A stretch of 64,000 nucleotides of DNA from JAFLCM01 sp046154665 (GCA_046154665.1 JBJXFG010000024.1:1-64000), one strand, 5' to 3'. Numbered from the stretch's first letter, positions 1 through 8,727 are shown. A program made the numbers and translations. Notes: a model not told the origin generated them from the sequence alone.

Positions 1-22
1 CCGAAGCCCCCCAGCCCCGAAG

Positions 23-54
23 CCGTCACTGAGCCGCTTTGGGCGAAGTGACGG
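23..54. terminator. Stem-loop downstream of phoU
   Basis: Eight-base arms (23-30 and 47-54) enclose a 16-base loop, starting 47 bases past the phoU stop on the minus strand. No T-run follows the stem, so if it terminates the pho transcript it is not a classical intrinsic terminator. The rest of the first 100 bases shows no gene. Confidence 0.35.
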
Positions 55-100
55 ATCACGTCAAGCGCCGAGGCCCCTGACTCCGCGCCGTCCCCCCCGC

Positions 101-757
101 TCACGCCGGCGTATGCCGAACAATCGCGCCGCCAATCATGAAAATCACGTCCTCGGCGATCTGCGACGCCGTGTCCCCGATCCGCTCGATCGTGCGGGCC
201 GCCAGCAGGAGGTCGATGATGGTCTGCACCTGATCCACGTGCCCGGGGATTTCGCGGATGACCCAGGCGTAGAGCTCGCGGTTCTTGGCGTCGATCGCCG
301 AGTCCGATTTCCGCACCTGCTTGGCCAGGTCGGCGTCCTGACGGCTCAGCGCCAGCATCGTGTCGGCCACCATCCGGCTCGTGAAATCCACCATCTCACG
401 GAGCTCGGTGGGGATGGTCAGCGGCGGTTTCTCGGCGATCTTCATCGCCCGTTTGGCCACGCTGCGAGCCAGGTCCGCCATCCGCTCCAGCGCGCTGTTG
501 ATCCGCATCGCCGCCAGAACGAAACGAAGGTCCGATGCCATCGGCTGGTACAGCGCCAGCACCCGCAGGCACGCCGCCTCGATGTCGACCTCCATCTGGT
601 CGATCTCGTCGTCGCTCACGCGGACGCGCTCCGCCAGGCGATAGTCACGGTCGAGCAGCGACTGGCACGCCTCGCTGACGCGAGACTCGGTCCGCGCCGA
701 CATCGTCAGCAGTTCGCGCTTCAGTCGGACCAACTCCAGTTCCATCTCGTGCGACAC
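101..757 (-). CDS. phoU: Phosphate transport system regulatory protein PhoU
   Basis: PhoU is a cytoplasmic metal-binding three-helix-bundle duplex that links the Pst transporter to the PhoR sensor and keeps the Pho response off when phosphate is plentiful. The 218-residue protein is all-helical and shows the two family E-R-x-x-D signatures exactly 100 residues apart, ERMAD at 91-95 and ERIGD at 191-195, reflecting the internal duplication. I start it at a GTG (757) because an AGGAGG box sits six bases upstream (764-769) and the N-terminus then reads VSHEMELEL. A longer in-frame extension upstream has atypical composition and no ribosome site. It is the last gene of the pst cluster, 256 bases after pstB, a gap holding several stem-loops. 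Length and motifs are normal for the family. Confidence 0.95.
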   Translation of the reverse strand: MSHEMELELVRLKRELLTMSARTESRVSEACQSLLDRDYRLAERVRVSDDEIDQMEVDIEAACLRVLALYQPMASDLRFVLAAMRINSALERMADLARSVAKRAMKIAEKPPLTIPTELREMVDFTSRMVADTMLALSRQDADLAKQVRKSDSAIDAKNRELYAWVIREIPGHVDQVQTIIDLLLAARTIERIGDTASQIAEDVIFMIGGAIVRHTPA

Positions 758-842
758 CAGCGGCCTCCTGCTCCAGCCTCTTGCTTCAGCCCCCCACTCA
801 GTTGCCAATCGAGAGAGCATATTCGATGTTCGGCGTGCACAG

Positions 843-940
843 CAGGCCGAAGGCCTGAACTTCAGTAGCCGGGGGTGGAGGAGGCCCTGCGACGACACCC
901 CCGGTGGGCGGGATTCGGATTCGCGACCCCGAAGGGGTCG
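843..940 (-). other. Stem-loop cluster between pstB and phoU
   Basis: The 256-base gap between pstB and phoU holds three inverted repeats: 843-848 with 852-857 (loop GAA), 869-876 with 897-904, and 924-930 with 934-940 (loop GAA). None is followed by a T-run. They could stabilise or process the polycistronic message or separate phoU expression from pstB, which is an inference from position only. Confidence 0.4.
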
Positions 941-1013
941 ACCTCCCGGCTCGCGAAGGGAGTGCAAGCCCCCCCCACTCACCGCCGACAGTTTTTCCAC
1001 AACCCCACGAGAA

Positions 1014-1883
1014 TCACCCGAACCGCCCCGTCACATAGTCCTCGGTCTGGCGCTGCTTGGGCTGCGTGAACAGATCGAGCGTGTTGCCGTCTTCGACGAG
1101 GCGTCCCTCGAAGAAGAACGCGGTGCGGTCCGACACACGGGCCGCCTGCTGCATGTTGTGGGTGACGATGACGATGGTGTAGTTCTTCCGCAGTTCGCGG
1201 ATGAGGTCCTCGATGCGGGCCGTGCTCTTGGGGTCGAGCGCCGACGCCGGCTCGTCCATCAGCAGCACCTCAGGATTCACGGCGATCGCGCGGGCGATGC
1301 ACAGCCGCTGCTGCTGGCCGCCCGAGAGGCTCAGGGCGCTCTTGTTGAGGCGGTCCTTGACTTCATCCCAGAGCGCGGCCCCGCGCAGGCTCCGCTCGAC
1401 GAGCGCGTCAAGCTCGCCCTTGGGGATTGAGAGGTGCAGCCTCGGCCCGAAGGCGACGTTGTCGTAGATGCTCTTGGGGAAGGGGTTCGGCTTCTGGAAG
1501 ACCATCCCGACGCGCCGGCGCAGATCAACAACGTCGATGCGCTTCGACAGGATGTCGGTGCCGTGCAGGTCCAGCGTCCCCTTGCACACCGCGCCGGGGA
1601 TCATGTCGTTCATGCGGTTGATCCAGCGCAAAAGCGTGGACTTCCCGCATCCCGAAGGCCCGATGAACGCGGTAACGCGGTGCAGCGGCAGTTCGAGGTT
1701 GACCCCGATCAAGGCCTGGAAATCGCCGTACCACGCGTTGAGATCGCGCATGGTGATCGCGGTCTGGGCTTCGGCCTCAACCCCACGTGCCGCGGCGGCG
1801 CGCCTGGCCACACCCGCCAGCGGATTTCCCTGCGACCCGAAGGCCTCGCGCGGCGCCGCTTCAATCGTCTCGTCGGTGATCAT
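1014..1883 (-). CDS. pstB: Phosphate ABC transporter ATP-binding protein PstB
   Basis: This is the ATPase of the high-affinity phosphate importer PstSCAB, acting as a dimer on the cytoplasmic face of PstA/PstC. Walker A GPSGCGKST lies at residues 75-83, the Q-loop near 130 (MVFQKPNPFP, typical of PstB), signature LSGGQ at 186-190, and Walker B LLMDEP at 207-212. The 289-residue protein has about 40 extra N-terminal residues before the family core starts (ITMRDLNAWYG). The chosen ATG at 1883 overlaps the pstA stop by four bases (ATGA), which supports translational coupling. An internal start near residue 45 cannot be excluded. Confidence 0.96.
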   Translation of the reverse strand: MITDETIEAAPREAFGSQGNPLAGVARRAAAARGVEAEAQTAITMRDLNAWYGDFQALIGVNLELPLHRVTAFIGPSGCGKSTLLRWINRMNDMIPGAVCKGTLDLHGTDILSKRIDVVDLRRRVGMVFQKPNPFPKSIYDNVAFGPRLHLSIPKGELDALVERSLRGAALWDEVKDRLNKSALSLSGGQQQRLCIARAIAVNPEVLLMDEPASALDPKSTARIEDLIRELRKNYTIVIVTHNMQQAARVSDRTAFFFEGRLVEDGNTLDLFTQPKQRQTEDYVTGRFG

Positions 1884-3175
1884 GCCTGCAGCCCCTTCTG
1901 CATCTTCTGCCGGATCAGGATCGCCGCAAGGTTGAAGCAGCACAGCACCACCATCAGCACGATGATGCCCGACGCGGCGACCTGCTTGAACTCGTCTTGA
2001 GGCATATTCGCCCAATTGTAGATCTGCAGCGGCATGGCCGAGAACTGGCTCATCAGGTTGTCCGGCGTGTTCATCAGGAACACCACGCCGCTGACCACCA
2101 GGATCGGGGCCGCTTCGCCGATGGCCCGGCTCATCGCCAGGATGGCCCCGGTCATGATGCCGGGGATCGCCGCCGGGAGCGTCATCCCGGCGATCATCTG
2201 CCAACGCGTCGCCCCCAGCGCCATCGCCCCTTCACGCAGCGAATCGGGCACCGCTCGCAGCGCCTCACGCGTGGCCACGATCACGATCGGCAGCACCACC
2301 AGCATCAGCGTCAGACCCGCCGCCAGCACCCCGCTCCCGAAGGGGATGTGGAAGTACCACGGCCTCTCTCGCCCCCCCACTTCCACCATCGCCTTGCCGG
2401 CATGCGAGACAATCTGGTCCCGCGGCACCGGAACCATGCCCTTCTCAGGCCCGAGGAACACCTTGATGTTCTTCGCATCGCTCCCACGCAAACGACCCTC
2501 GACCACCGAGCCGTCCTTGAGCGTGAAGGCGTGCGTGCGGATGTACGAAGCCTCGCGGTTCTTGATCTCCCCCACCGCGGCGACCACCTCGCCGGACCTG
2601 AAATCGTCGATCACGACCGTGGACTCGTCTTCGCCCGTCACTGAGCCCACGAGCACCATTCCGTTCTTCAGCGTCAGCGTGGTGATGTCGTCGTAGTTTG
2701 AGAGGTTGGCCGGGCCGAAGAGCCCGAACATGCGGGCAAAGGCGGTGAGCCCGATGATGCCATAGACCACGCTGGGCACGCCCGCGAGGTTGGTGATGTT
2801 GAGCTGGACAAACTCGTGGAGCCGCCGGGTGATCCGCCCGCGCGGGGCATATTCCTCGAGCAAGACCGCCGTCCCCACTCCCAAGGGCACCGCCACCGCG
2901 GCGCACACGATGCACACCCACACGCTGCCCCACAGCGCGGCCTTGATGCCCGCCTTCTCGGCGAAGCGTGACGGGTACGACGTCAGGAAATCCCACGAGA
3001 GCCCCTGCCACCCCTGCGCGATGATCGAGATCAGCAGGATCGCGAGAAGCAGGCTGGCGATCGACGTTACCGCCAGGCACACCGCCAGGAACGCGCGATC
3101 GGTCGCACGCCGTCGCGACGCCGGCTTCACCCGTGCCCCCCCCACTGCCGCATGATCCACCGGGAACGCGCTCAT
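1880..3175 (-). CDS. pstA: Phosphate ABC transporter permease PstA with periplasmic insertion
   Basis: PstA is one of the two inner-membrane channel subunits of the phosphate importer. The 431-residue protein is well above the roughly 280-300 residues usual for PstA. The conserved NLAGVPSVVYGIIGL segment is near residues 128-143 and the cytoplasmic EAA-type loop (EALRAVPDSLREGAMALGA) near 304-322. Between them, about residues 155-272, lies a polar, membrane-free insertion. Since the next segment leads into the cytoplasmic EAA loop after one helix, the insertion is predicted to face the periplasm. It contains two similar short units, TLKNGMVLVGSVTGED and TLKDGSVVEGRLRGSD, about 50 residues apart. 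The start at 3175 overlaps the pstC stop by four bases. Confidence 0.93.
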   Translation of the reverse strand: MSAFPVDHAAVGGARVKPASRRRATDRAFLAVCLAVTSIASLLLAILLISIIAQGWQGLSWDFLTSYPSRFAEKAGIKAALWGSVWVCIVCAAVAVPLGVGTAVLLEEYAPRGRITRRLHEFVQLNITNLAGVPSVVYGIIGLTAFARMFGLFGPANLSNYDDITTLTLKNGMVLVGSVTGEDESTVVIDDFRSGEVVAAVGEIKNREASYIRTHAFTLKDGSVVEGRLRGSDAKNIKVFLGPEKGMVPVPRDQIVSHAGKAMVEVGGRERPWYFHIPFGSGVLAAGLTLMLVVLPIVIVATREALRAVPDSLREGAMALGATRWQMIAGMTLPAAIPGIMTGAILAMSRAIGEAAPILVVSGVVFLMNTPDNLMSQFSAMPLQIYNWANMPQDEFKQVAASGIIVLMVVLCCFNLAAILIRQKMQKGLQA

Positions 3176-4089
3176 TCGTACGCCTCCCGGTACCGCTTCA
3201 TGATGAGATGCCCCGACGCCGTGAGCACAAACGTGAACACGAACAGCAGCGCCGCGACGGCGTAGCACGACTCGTACTCAACGCCCCCCGCCGGCGCATC
3301 GCCCAGGAAGATCTGCACCATATAGCCCGTCATCGTCTGCATTTGCTCGCGCGGGTCGGCGGTCAGGTTCGGCAGGCTGCCCGCCGCGAGCGCCACGATC
3401 ATCGTCTCCCCCACCGCCCGGGCCAGGGCCAGCAGGAACGCCGCCACGATGCCCGATAGCGCCGCCGGCACCACCACTTTCACCGAAACGTCCAGCCGCG
3501 TCCCCCCCACAGCGTACGCACCCTCGCGCAGACTCCGCGGCACCGCCCGCAGCGCGTCCTCACTCAACGAGCACACCAGCGGCAGGCACATGATCCCCAC
3601 CGCGATCCCTGCGCTCATCGCGTTGTACACATCAAAGCTGCCAAGCTTCTGAAGCGTCGGCGTGATGACCACCAGCGCGAAATAGCCGTACACCACCGTC
3701 GGCACGCCCGCCAGCAGTTCCAGCACCGGCTTGAGCACCGCCCGCACCTTCGGCCGCGCATACTCCGAGAGGTAGATCGCCGTGAGCAGCCCGATGGGGA
3801 TCGCCACGCACGCCGCGATGAAACTGATCAGAAACGTGCCCGAGACCAGCGGCCAGACGCCGAACTTCTTCTCGGAGCCCAGCAGCGGGTTCCAAGTGGT
3901 GCCAAAGAAAAACCCGGAGGCGGAGACCTCCGGGCGCTGGAAAAACTTGATCGCCTCCGAAGCGAGCACGACCACGATCGTGAGCGTGACCACGAGGCTG
4001 AACAGGCCGCATCCCGCGAGCGAGGTGCCGACCAGCCGCTCACGGACCTCACGCCACAGGCGCGAGCGAGGCCGCCCTCCCCCGCTCAT
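3172..4089 (-). CDS. pstC: Phosphate ABC transporter permease PstC
   Basis: PstC is the second channel subunit of the phosphate importer. A hydrophobic helix near residues 20-45 (SLVVTLTIVVVLASEA) is followed by the family pattern with VYGYFALVV and the EAA loop DALRAVPRSLREGAYAVGG, and AVGETMIVALAAG is conserved. I choose the ATG at 4089 (305 residues), which has a GGGAG-like box seven to eight bases upstream. An upstream ATG at 4134 would add 15 residues but lacks a visible ribosome site. The stop overlaps the pstA start by four bases. It is separated by about 240 bases from pstS. Confidence 0.94.
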   Translation of the reverse strand: MSGGGRPRSRLWREVRERLVGTSLAGCGLFSLVVTLTIVVVLASEAIKFFQRPEVSASGFFFGTTWNPLLGSEKKFGVWPLVSGTFLISFIAACVAIPIGLLTAIYLSEYARPKVRAVLKPVLELLAGVPTVVYGYFALVVITPTLQKLGSFDVYNAMSAGIAVGIMCLPLVCSLSEDALRAVPRSLREGAYAVGGTRLDVSVKVVVPAALSGIVAAFLLALARAVGETMIVALAAGSLPNLTADPREQMQTMTGYMVQIFLGDAPAGGVEYESCYAVAALLFVFTFVLTASGHLIMKRYREAYE

Positions 4090-4273
4090 CGGTGGGCTCC
4101 CGGCTGTCGTCGCGATCGAGGAGAGGTTGGGCATCGTCGTGACGCAAAGCGAAACGTCCGCGATCGCAAGGTACCTGAAGCACGCACCGGCTTCCGAGCA
4201 CGCAAGGTCAATCGTGGCCGGTGATCTCTGGGACATCTGACCTCCGCCTCAGCGAAGGTCAGGGCCGTCAACC

Positions 4274-4317
4274 GAGCCTCCACCCGTGGTGGAAGTGAAG
4301 AGGGGGGCCGGAGGCTC
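4274..4317 (-). terminator. Stem-loop between pstS and pstC
   Basis: Outer arms 4274-4281 and 4310-4317 are perfectly complementary, and an inner five-base hairpin lies at 4280-4284/4288-4292. It begins just past the pstS stop codon in the transcribed direction. There is no T-run. A partial terminator or processing hairpin that lowers pstCAB relative to pstS, as known in other pst operons, is a reasonable inference. Confidence 0.4.
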
Positions 4318-4328
4318 ACGAGACGAAC

Positions 4329-5318
4329 TCAGTGCCCGAGGATCTCCGCCAGCGGGGCGTGCTTGTGGCCACCCTTCTCATCCAGGAACTTCGAGCCGAC
4401 GGCACGAGTCTCCCAGATCGCCTTGACCTTCTTGGTGATCGCCTCGGGCAGCTTCACATAGCCGACCTGCTCGGCCAGTTCGTTCATGTTCTCGATGTAG
4501 AAGTTCACGAACGCCTTGACCGCGGGCTTCTCCGCCGACTTGCGGTTCACATAGATGAGCAGCGGGCGGCTGAAAGGGGCGTACTGACCCTTTTCGATGC
4601 TGTCGTGCGAAGGAGTCACGGCACCCTTGCCGGCGTCGACCGCCAGCACGCCAAGCTTCTCCTTGTTCTCGATGTAGTACGCAAAGCCGAAGAAGCCCAG
4701 CGCGTCAACGTCGCCCTCGACGCCGCGGACCAGGACGTTGTCGTCCTCTGAGACGCTCATGTCGCCGCGGATGGCGCCCTTCTTGCCGGCGACCACCTCT
4801 TTGAAATAGTCAAACGTGCCGCTGTCGGTCCCGGGGCTGTACAGCTTGATCTGGCGGTCCGGCCAGCTCGGGCGGATGTCCTTCCACGTCTTCACCGCCG
4901 AGCCTTCGAGGTAGATCTTCTTGATCTCGTCGAGGGTGATGTCCTTGGCCCAGTCGTTCTTGGGGTTGATCACGAATGAGAGCCCGTCGAACGCCACCGG
5001 CAGCTCGATGAACTCGATCCCGTTGCTGGCGGCCTTCTCGACCTCTTCCTTGCTGATGGGCCGCGAGGCGTCGGCGACGTCGATCTCGCCCGCCACGAAC
5101 TTCTTGAAACCGCCGCCCGTGCCCGAGATGCCCACCGCGACATCAACGCCCGGCTCGGCCTTCTTGAACTCTTCGGCAACGGCCATCGAGATCGGGGCCA
5201 CGGTCGACGAGCCGTCGACTTTCACGGCGCCTTTCACGCTTCCACCGCAGGCGGTCGAGGCGGCGGCGATCACGGTCAGCGCGGCTCCCAGGAGGGCCGG
5301 GAGAGTCACGTTCAGCAT
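4329..5318 (-). CDS. pstS: Phosphate-binding protein PstS
   Basis: This is the substrate-binding component that captures inorganic phosphate outside the inner membrane and delivers it to PstCA. The 329-residue precursor has a hydrophobic leader ending in STAC at about residues 21-24, so it may be a lipoprotein, although the lipobox is imperfect. Family features are VDGSSTVAPIS near 35-45, GISGTGGGFKKF near 63-74, and SPGTDSGTFDYF near 165-176, which are phosphate-ligand regions. A GGA-type ribosome site lies about ten bases before the ATG. It is first in the pst cluster, with a long upstream region that may contain the Pho-regulated promoter. Length is normal. Confidence 0.96.
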   Translation of the reverse strand: MLNVTLPALLGAALTVIAAASTACGGSVKGAVKVDGSSTVAPISMAVAEEFKKAEPGVDVAVGISGTGGGFKKFVAGEIDVADASRPISKEEVEKAASNGIEFIELPVAFDGLSFVINPKNDWAKDITLDEIKKIYLEGSAVKTWKDIRPSWPDRQIKLYSPGTDSGTFDYFKEVVAGKKGAIRGDMSVSEDDNVLVRGVEGDVDALGFFGFAYYIENKEKLGVLAVDAGKGAVTPSHDSIEKGQYAPFSRPLLIYVNRKSAEKPAVKAFVNFYIENMNELAEQVGYVKLPEAITKKVKAIWETRAVGSKFLDEKGGHKHAPLAEILGH

Positions 5319-5393
5319 GGTGTCTGTGTCCTTCTCAAAGGGTCAGCGGCGCGGTCGCTTCGGACGGCGATCGTCCCACACCGCGCGACATTG

Positions 5394-5437
5394 TTTATAC
5401 CGCCGCAATGTTCAGGACGTGTAAATGTGAGTTTGAA
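5394..5437 (-). promoter_or_regulatory. Candidate PhoB-type promoter of pstS
   Basis: Upstream of pstS on the minus strand there is a TATAAA -10-like box (5394-5399), and 20 bases before it a TTTACA (5420-5425) preceded by TTCAAA (5432-5437). Two TTnAnA-like units in tandem resemble PhoB/PhoP half-sites, and the location between phoR and pstS fits. The spacing is not a perfect match to the Escherichia coli Pho box, so this is only a candidate. Confidence 0.35.
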
Positions 5438-5451
5438 AATCGACTCTGGTT

Positions 5452-5468
5452 CGCGACGAATCGTCGCG
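5452..5468. promoter_or_regulatory. 17-bp perfect palindrome upstream of pstS
   Basis: Arms CGCGACGA (5452-5459) and TCGTCGCG (5461-5468) flank a single A. It lies between the phoR stop and the candidate pstS promoter. It could be an operator or the stem of a phoR terminator; no T-run follows on the minus strand. Confidence 0.4.
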
Positions 5469-5507
5469 CGTTCGGGTGTTTTCCACGGACGATCCACGCC
5501 CCCACCT

Positions 5508-6920
5508 TCAGGCGGCGGGCAACCTCAGCCGAAACGTGCTCCCCCGCCCCAGCGTGCTCTCGACGCTCACCTTGCCGCCGTGGGCCAGCGCGATGTGCTT
5601 CACGATCGACAAGCCCAGCCCGGTCCCCCCCTGGTCGCGGCTCCGCGCTCGGTCCACCCGGTAAAACCGCTCGAACACCCGCGGCAGATGCTCCGCCGCG
5701 ATGCCTGGGCCCTGGTCGATCACCGCCATCTCGACCCCGGGTTTGCCATCGGGCAGTTCGCACACGCCGCAGCGCACGACCACTTTCCCCCCAGCGGGCC
5801 CGTACCGGATCGCGTTCGACACCAGATTCTGCAGCGCCTGCTCGATGAGCCGCCCGCTGACCATCGCCCGCAGGCTCGCGTCGCCTTCGACGCTGATGGG
5901 CACGTTCTTCTGCGAGCGCTCCAGTTCCACCACATCCAGCACCGGCCCGATGATGCCGCTCAGCGCCGTCGGCGACATCATCAGATTCTCCGCCGTGTCG
6001 GGACGCTCCAGATTCGTCAGCGCCAGCATGTCGTCGACGATGTGGCTCAGCCTTACGGCGTTGCGTTGCACCACCTTCAGAAACTCCCGCGCGCTCTCCG
6101 GGTCGTTCACGCCGGATTCAACCAGCGTGTCCACATACCCGCGGATGTTCGTGATCGGCGTCCGCAGCTCGTGCGACACGTTCGCCGCGAAGTCCGTCCG
6201 CACCGCCTCCAGCCGGCGCAGCCGCGTCACGTCGGTCAAGAACACCAGCACCCCCTCGAGCTGCCCCTGCGCATCGGCGAGCGGCCGGCTCGAAGCCCGC
6301 ACGCTGAACCCGATCCGCCCGCCCTCTTTCATGGGTTGGGCAAGCTGGAACTCCTCCGACAGCGAACCGCCTGCCGCCAGCGATTCGGTCACAAACCGGT
6401 TCAGCGCGTCGTATCGTGCCACTTCTTGAAGCAGCGCCCCGCGCGTGGCTTCGGGCGAACGGGGCGCGATCCCCAGCATCCGCTCCGCCGCACGGTTCAG
6501 GTTGATGATCCGCTGCTCGCGGTCGAGGGCCAGCACGCCGCCTTCGACGGCGTCCATGAGTGCATCCTGCTCGTGCCGAAGCTCGCGCAACGTCTCACTC
6601 GTGCGCCGGTGCATCGCCCCGGCCGCGTGCAGTTCACCCGTCAGCCGCGTGAACTCCAGCACCGACGGCCCATCCCCCTTCGCCAGCGGCTCCCCGCGGG
6701 CCAGCGCCGCCGCCGCGTCCGCGCTGTCGTCCATCCGCACCGAGACATACCGCGCCGCGGCAAGCCCGCCCAGCACCATGCCGGCAAGTGTCCAGATCCA
6801 CGCCCACTCACCGTTCCAGTACAGCCCCCCGACGATCGCCGCCGCCCGCGCCGCGGCCCCCGCGCCGAGCACCACCAGCACATACATCCCCACCAACGAC
6901 ATGGGCGTGCCTGAACGCAT
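5508..6920 (-). CDS. phoR: Phosphate-regulon sensor histidine kinase PhoR
   Basis: This is a membrane sensor kinase that phosphorylates PhoB under phosphate limitation and is restrained by Pst/PhoU. The 470-residue protein has two N-terminal hydrophobic segments (about 10-25 and 40-55), a PAS-like region (about 115-235), then the H-box FAANVSHELRTP with the phosphoacceptor His near 250, an N-box NLVSNAIRYGP, and G-boxes DQGPGIAAEHLPRVFERFYR and GGTGLGLSIVK. A TTG 27 bases further upstream (6947) is also possible; neither start has a convincing ribosome site. It follows phoB closely, so the two are co-transcribed. The PAS domain and neighbours support PhoR rather than another kinase. Confidence 0.92.
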   Translation of the reverse strand: MRSGTPMSLVGMYVLVVLGAGAAARAAAIVGGLYWNGEWAWIWTLAGMVLGGLAAARYVSVRMDDSADAAAALARGEPLAKGDGPSVLEFTRLTGELHAAGAMHRRTSETLRELRHEQDALMDAVEGGVLALDREQRIINLNRAAERMLGIAPRSPEATRGALLQEVARYDALNRFVTESLAAGGSLSEEFQLAQPMKEGGRIGFSVRASSRPLADAQGQLEGVLVFLTDVTRLRRLEAVRTDFAANVSHELRTPITNIRGYVDTLVESGVNDPESAREFLKVVQRNAVRLSHIVDDMLALTNLERPDTAENLMMSPTALSGIIGPVLDVVELERSQKNVPISVEGDASLRAMVSGRLIEQALQNLVSNAIRYGPAGGKVVVRCGVCELPDGKPGVEMAVIDQGPGIAAEHLPRVFERFYRVDRARSRDQGGTGLGLSIVKHIALAHGGKVSVESTLGRGSTFRLRLPAA

Positions 6921-6953
6921 GACCCGGAGCGTATCCGACCAGCCCAACCGAAA

Positions 6954-7658
6954 TCAGCGCGAACTCGCCGGCTTCTGATCGCTGAGCCGATACCCGACGC
7001 CGCGCACCGTCTCGACGATGTCGCCCATCCCGCCGAGCTTCTGCCGCAGCGCCGCGATGTGGACATCGATGGCCCGGCTCGAAAGCACGGCGTCCTCGCC
7101 CCGCACCGCCGCCACCATCTGGTCCCGCGTCCGCACGAACCCGGGCCGCGACGCCAAGAACGCCAGCAGCTTGTACTGCGTCAAAGTGAGGTCAACATCC
7201 TGCCCGGCGATCCGCACCGCGTGCCGCGCCGGATCGATCACCACGTCCCCGCCCAGCAGCGTGATCTGGCCCGAAGGTTCGGCCTCGTGCCGACGCAGCA
7301 CCGCACGCACCCGCGCCACCAGCACCTTGGGGCTGAATGGCTTGGTGATGTAGTCCTCGGCCCCCAGTTCAAGCCCCACCACCACGTCCGACTCTTCACC
7401 TTTGGCCGTCACCATGATGATCGGGATGTCCCGCGTCGCCGGGCTCCGCTTCAGCCGACGGCACACGTCGAACCCGTCCAAGTCGGGCAGCATGATGTCC
7501 AGCAGGACCGCCTGAGGCGGGTCCTTGTCGATCGCCGCCAGCGCCGCCGTCCCGGACGCGGCGATGCGAGTCGCAAACCCCTCTTTGTCGAGGTGAAAGC
7601 GCACCAAGTTCGCAATGTCTGCGTCGTCCTCGACGATCAGCACAGGCACCCGCGCCAT
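6954..7658 (-). CDS. phoB: Phosphate-regulon response regulator PhoB (OmpR/PhoB family)
   Basis: This 234-residue transcription factor has an N-terminal receiver domain and a C-terminal winged-helix DNA-binding domain. The acidic pair ED-D is at 10-12, the phosphoacceptor Asp is D54 in LLDIMLPDLDG, the switch Thr is in MVTAK, and the conserved Lys is in YITKPFSPK. The C-terminal half shows the OmpR pattern LTLTQYKLLAFLASRPG and VETVRGVGYRL. An AAGGAG box seven bases before the ATG supports the start. It heads the pho cluster; about 180 bases upstream are free of genes and should hold its promoter. Confidence 0.94.
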   Translation of the reverse strand: MARVPVLIVEDDADIANLVRFHLDKEGFATRIAASGTAALAAIDKDPPQAVLLDIMLPDLDGFDVCRRLKRSPATRDIPIIMVTAKGEESDVVVGLELGAEDYITKPFSPKVLVARVRAVLRRHEAEPSGQITLLGGDVVIDPARHAVRIAGQDVDLTLTQYKLLAFLASRPGFVRTRDQMVAAVRGEDAVLSSRAIDVHIAALRQKLGGMGDIVETVRGVGYRLSDQKPASSR

Positions 7659-7839
7659 GCAGCCACTCCTTCACGATTCGATCTTCACGCCGCACCAGCG
7701 ACGCGAGGAGACGATGGTACGGAACCACACCCAAACGACCAAGCCACGACACCGGCTGAGCCCGACCGATGCATGTTCAATCACACGAAAACCCCAGACT
7801 TTTCAGGCGTTTCCAAGCACTGTCAAGAACATGTGAATT

Positions 7840-8685
7840 TCACCCGCCGATGGGGCTGTCGCCTGACGAGTTCCCACGCCGCGCCGAAACCGGAGGCCCG
7901 AAAATCTCGCTCAAGATCACCGCGCGGCGGACCTCCGCCATCGTCGGACGACCCCCGTCGGTCCGCCCCAGCAGCGCCGACAGCCCAATCGGGACCGCCC
8001 GCCGATCCACCCCCGTGAGGGGTGCCGCCTCCGACCCCGGCATCGGGGAATCAGCTAGCAATCGCCGAGGCGTCGCCTGCTCGGCCACCATGAAGGGCGG
8101 CACGTCAAACGTCTGCTCCGCTTTGAACGGACGCGCGGGCTTGGGACGCATCGCCGGCTGGCCCGGACGGATGTCCTGCACCCCGCCCGAAGGCTGCATC
8201 GGCTGACGACGACTCTGCTGCTTGGGCGGCCGCGGAACCCCCGGCATACCCGGCCCCCGCAGACCGCCTCCACCACCCGGCTTCGGCGTCGGCAGCGGCG
8301 TCCCCGGAATCGGGAACGGCATCGGGGGAATGGAAGAAGTTCCCGGCACTTGCCGCGGATCGCGCGTCGGCGTCTGCGCCGCCGTCCGCTGCGACCGCAT
8401 CTGCTGCTGCTGCATCTCCTTCATCTGCTCAAGTTGACGCTGACGCTTCATCGCCAACTCACGCAACTCGTTCAGATCGCCCGAGCGCGTCTTCGCTTCC
8501 GACGGCCCCGAGCCGGCCTCCTCCGGCGTACGCCCGGTCCGAAGCTGCTCGTCGCGCGCCCGGCGCAGCTCGTCGCGGGCCTTCTTGATCGCCGCCTGCT
8601 CACGCAGTTTCCCAATCACCCACGAGATCGCCGAGAACCCGAAGACCAGGATGATCAGCAGGAGTTGGAGGTTGTTGCCTTGCAT
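7840..8685 (-). CDS. Membrane-anchored, Gln/Pro-rich hypothetical protein
   Basis: I do not recognise a named family. The 281-residue product starts with one hydrophobic helix (LQLLLIILVFGFSAISWVIG) that should anchor it in the membrane, followed by a highly charged predicted coiled coil (about residues 25-95, rich in Arg, Glu, Gln, including KEMQQQQ) and a low-complexity Pro/Gly segment (about 115-180). The C-terminal 60 residues look folded, with a conserved-looking RRAVILSEIFGPP. The ATG at 8685 is chosen because it places the membrane helix at the very N-terminus. A scaffold or anchoring role would be a guess. Confidence 0.75.
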   Translation of the reverse strand: MQGNNLQLLLIILVFGFSAISWVIGKLREQAAIKKARDELRRARDEQLRTGRTPEEAGSGPSEAKTRSGDLNELRELAMKRQRQLEQMKEMQQQQMRSQRTAAQTPTRDPRQVPGTSSIPPMPFPIPGTPLPTPKPGGGGGLRGPGMPGVPRPPKQQSRRQPMQPSGGVQDIRPGQPAMRPKPARPFKAEQTFDVPPFMVAEQATPRRLLADSPMPGSEAAPLTGVDRRAVPIGLSALLGRTDGGRPTMAEVRRAVILSEIFGPPVSARRGNSSGDSPIGG

Positions 8686-8727
8686 CGGTGTGGATCGTAC
8701 GCCCCCGGCGGGGCGGCGGAATCGTGC

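Noticed and set aside
5391..6914. 507-residue plus-strand frame rich in His, Arg and Pro opposite phoR
   Set aside because: Composition typical of a reverse-strand shadow; phoR has complete kinase motifs in the other direction.
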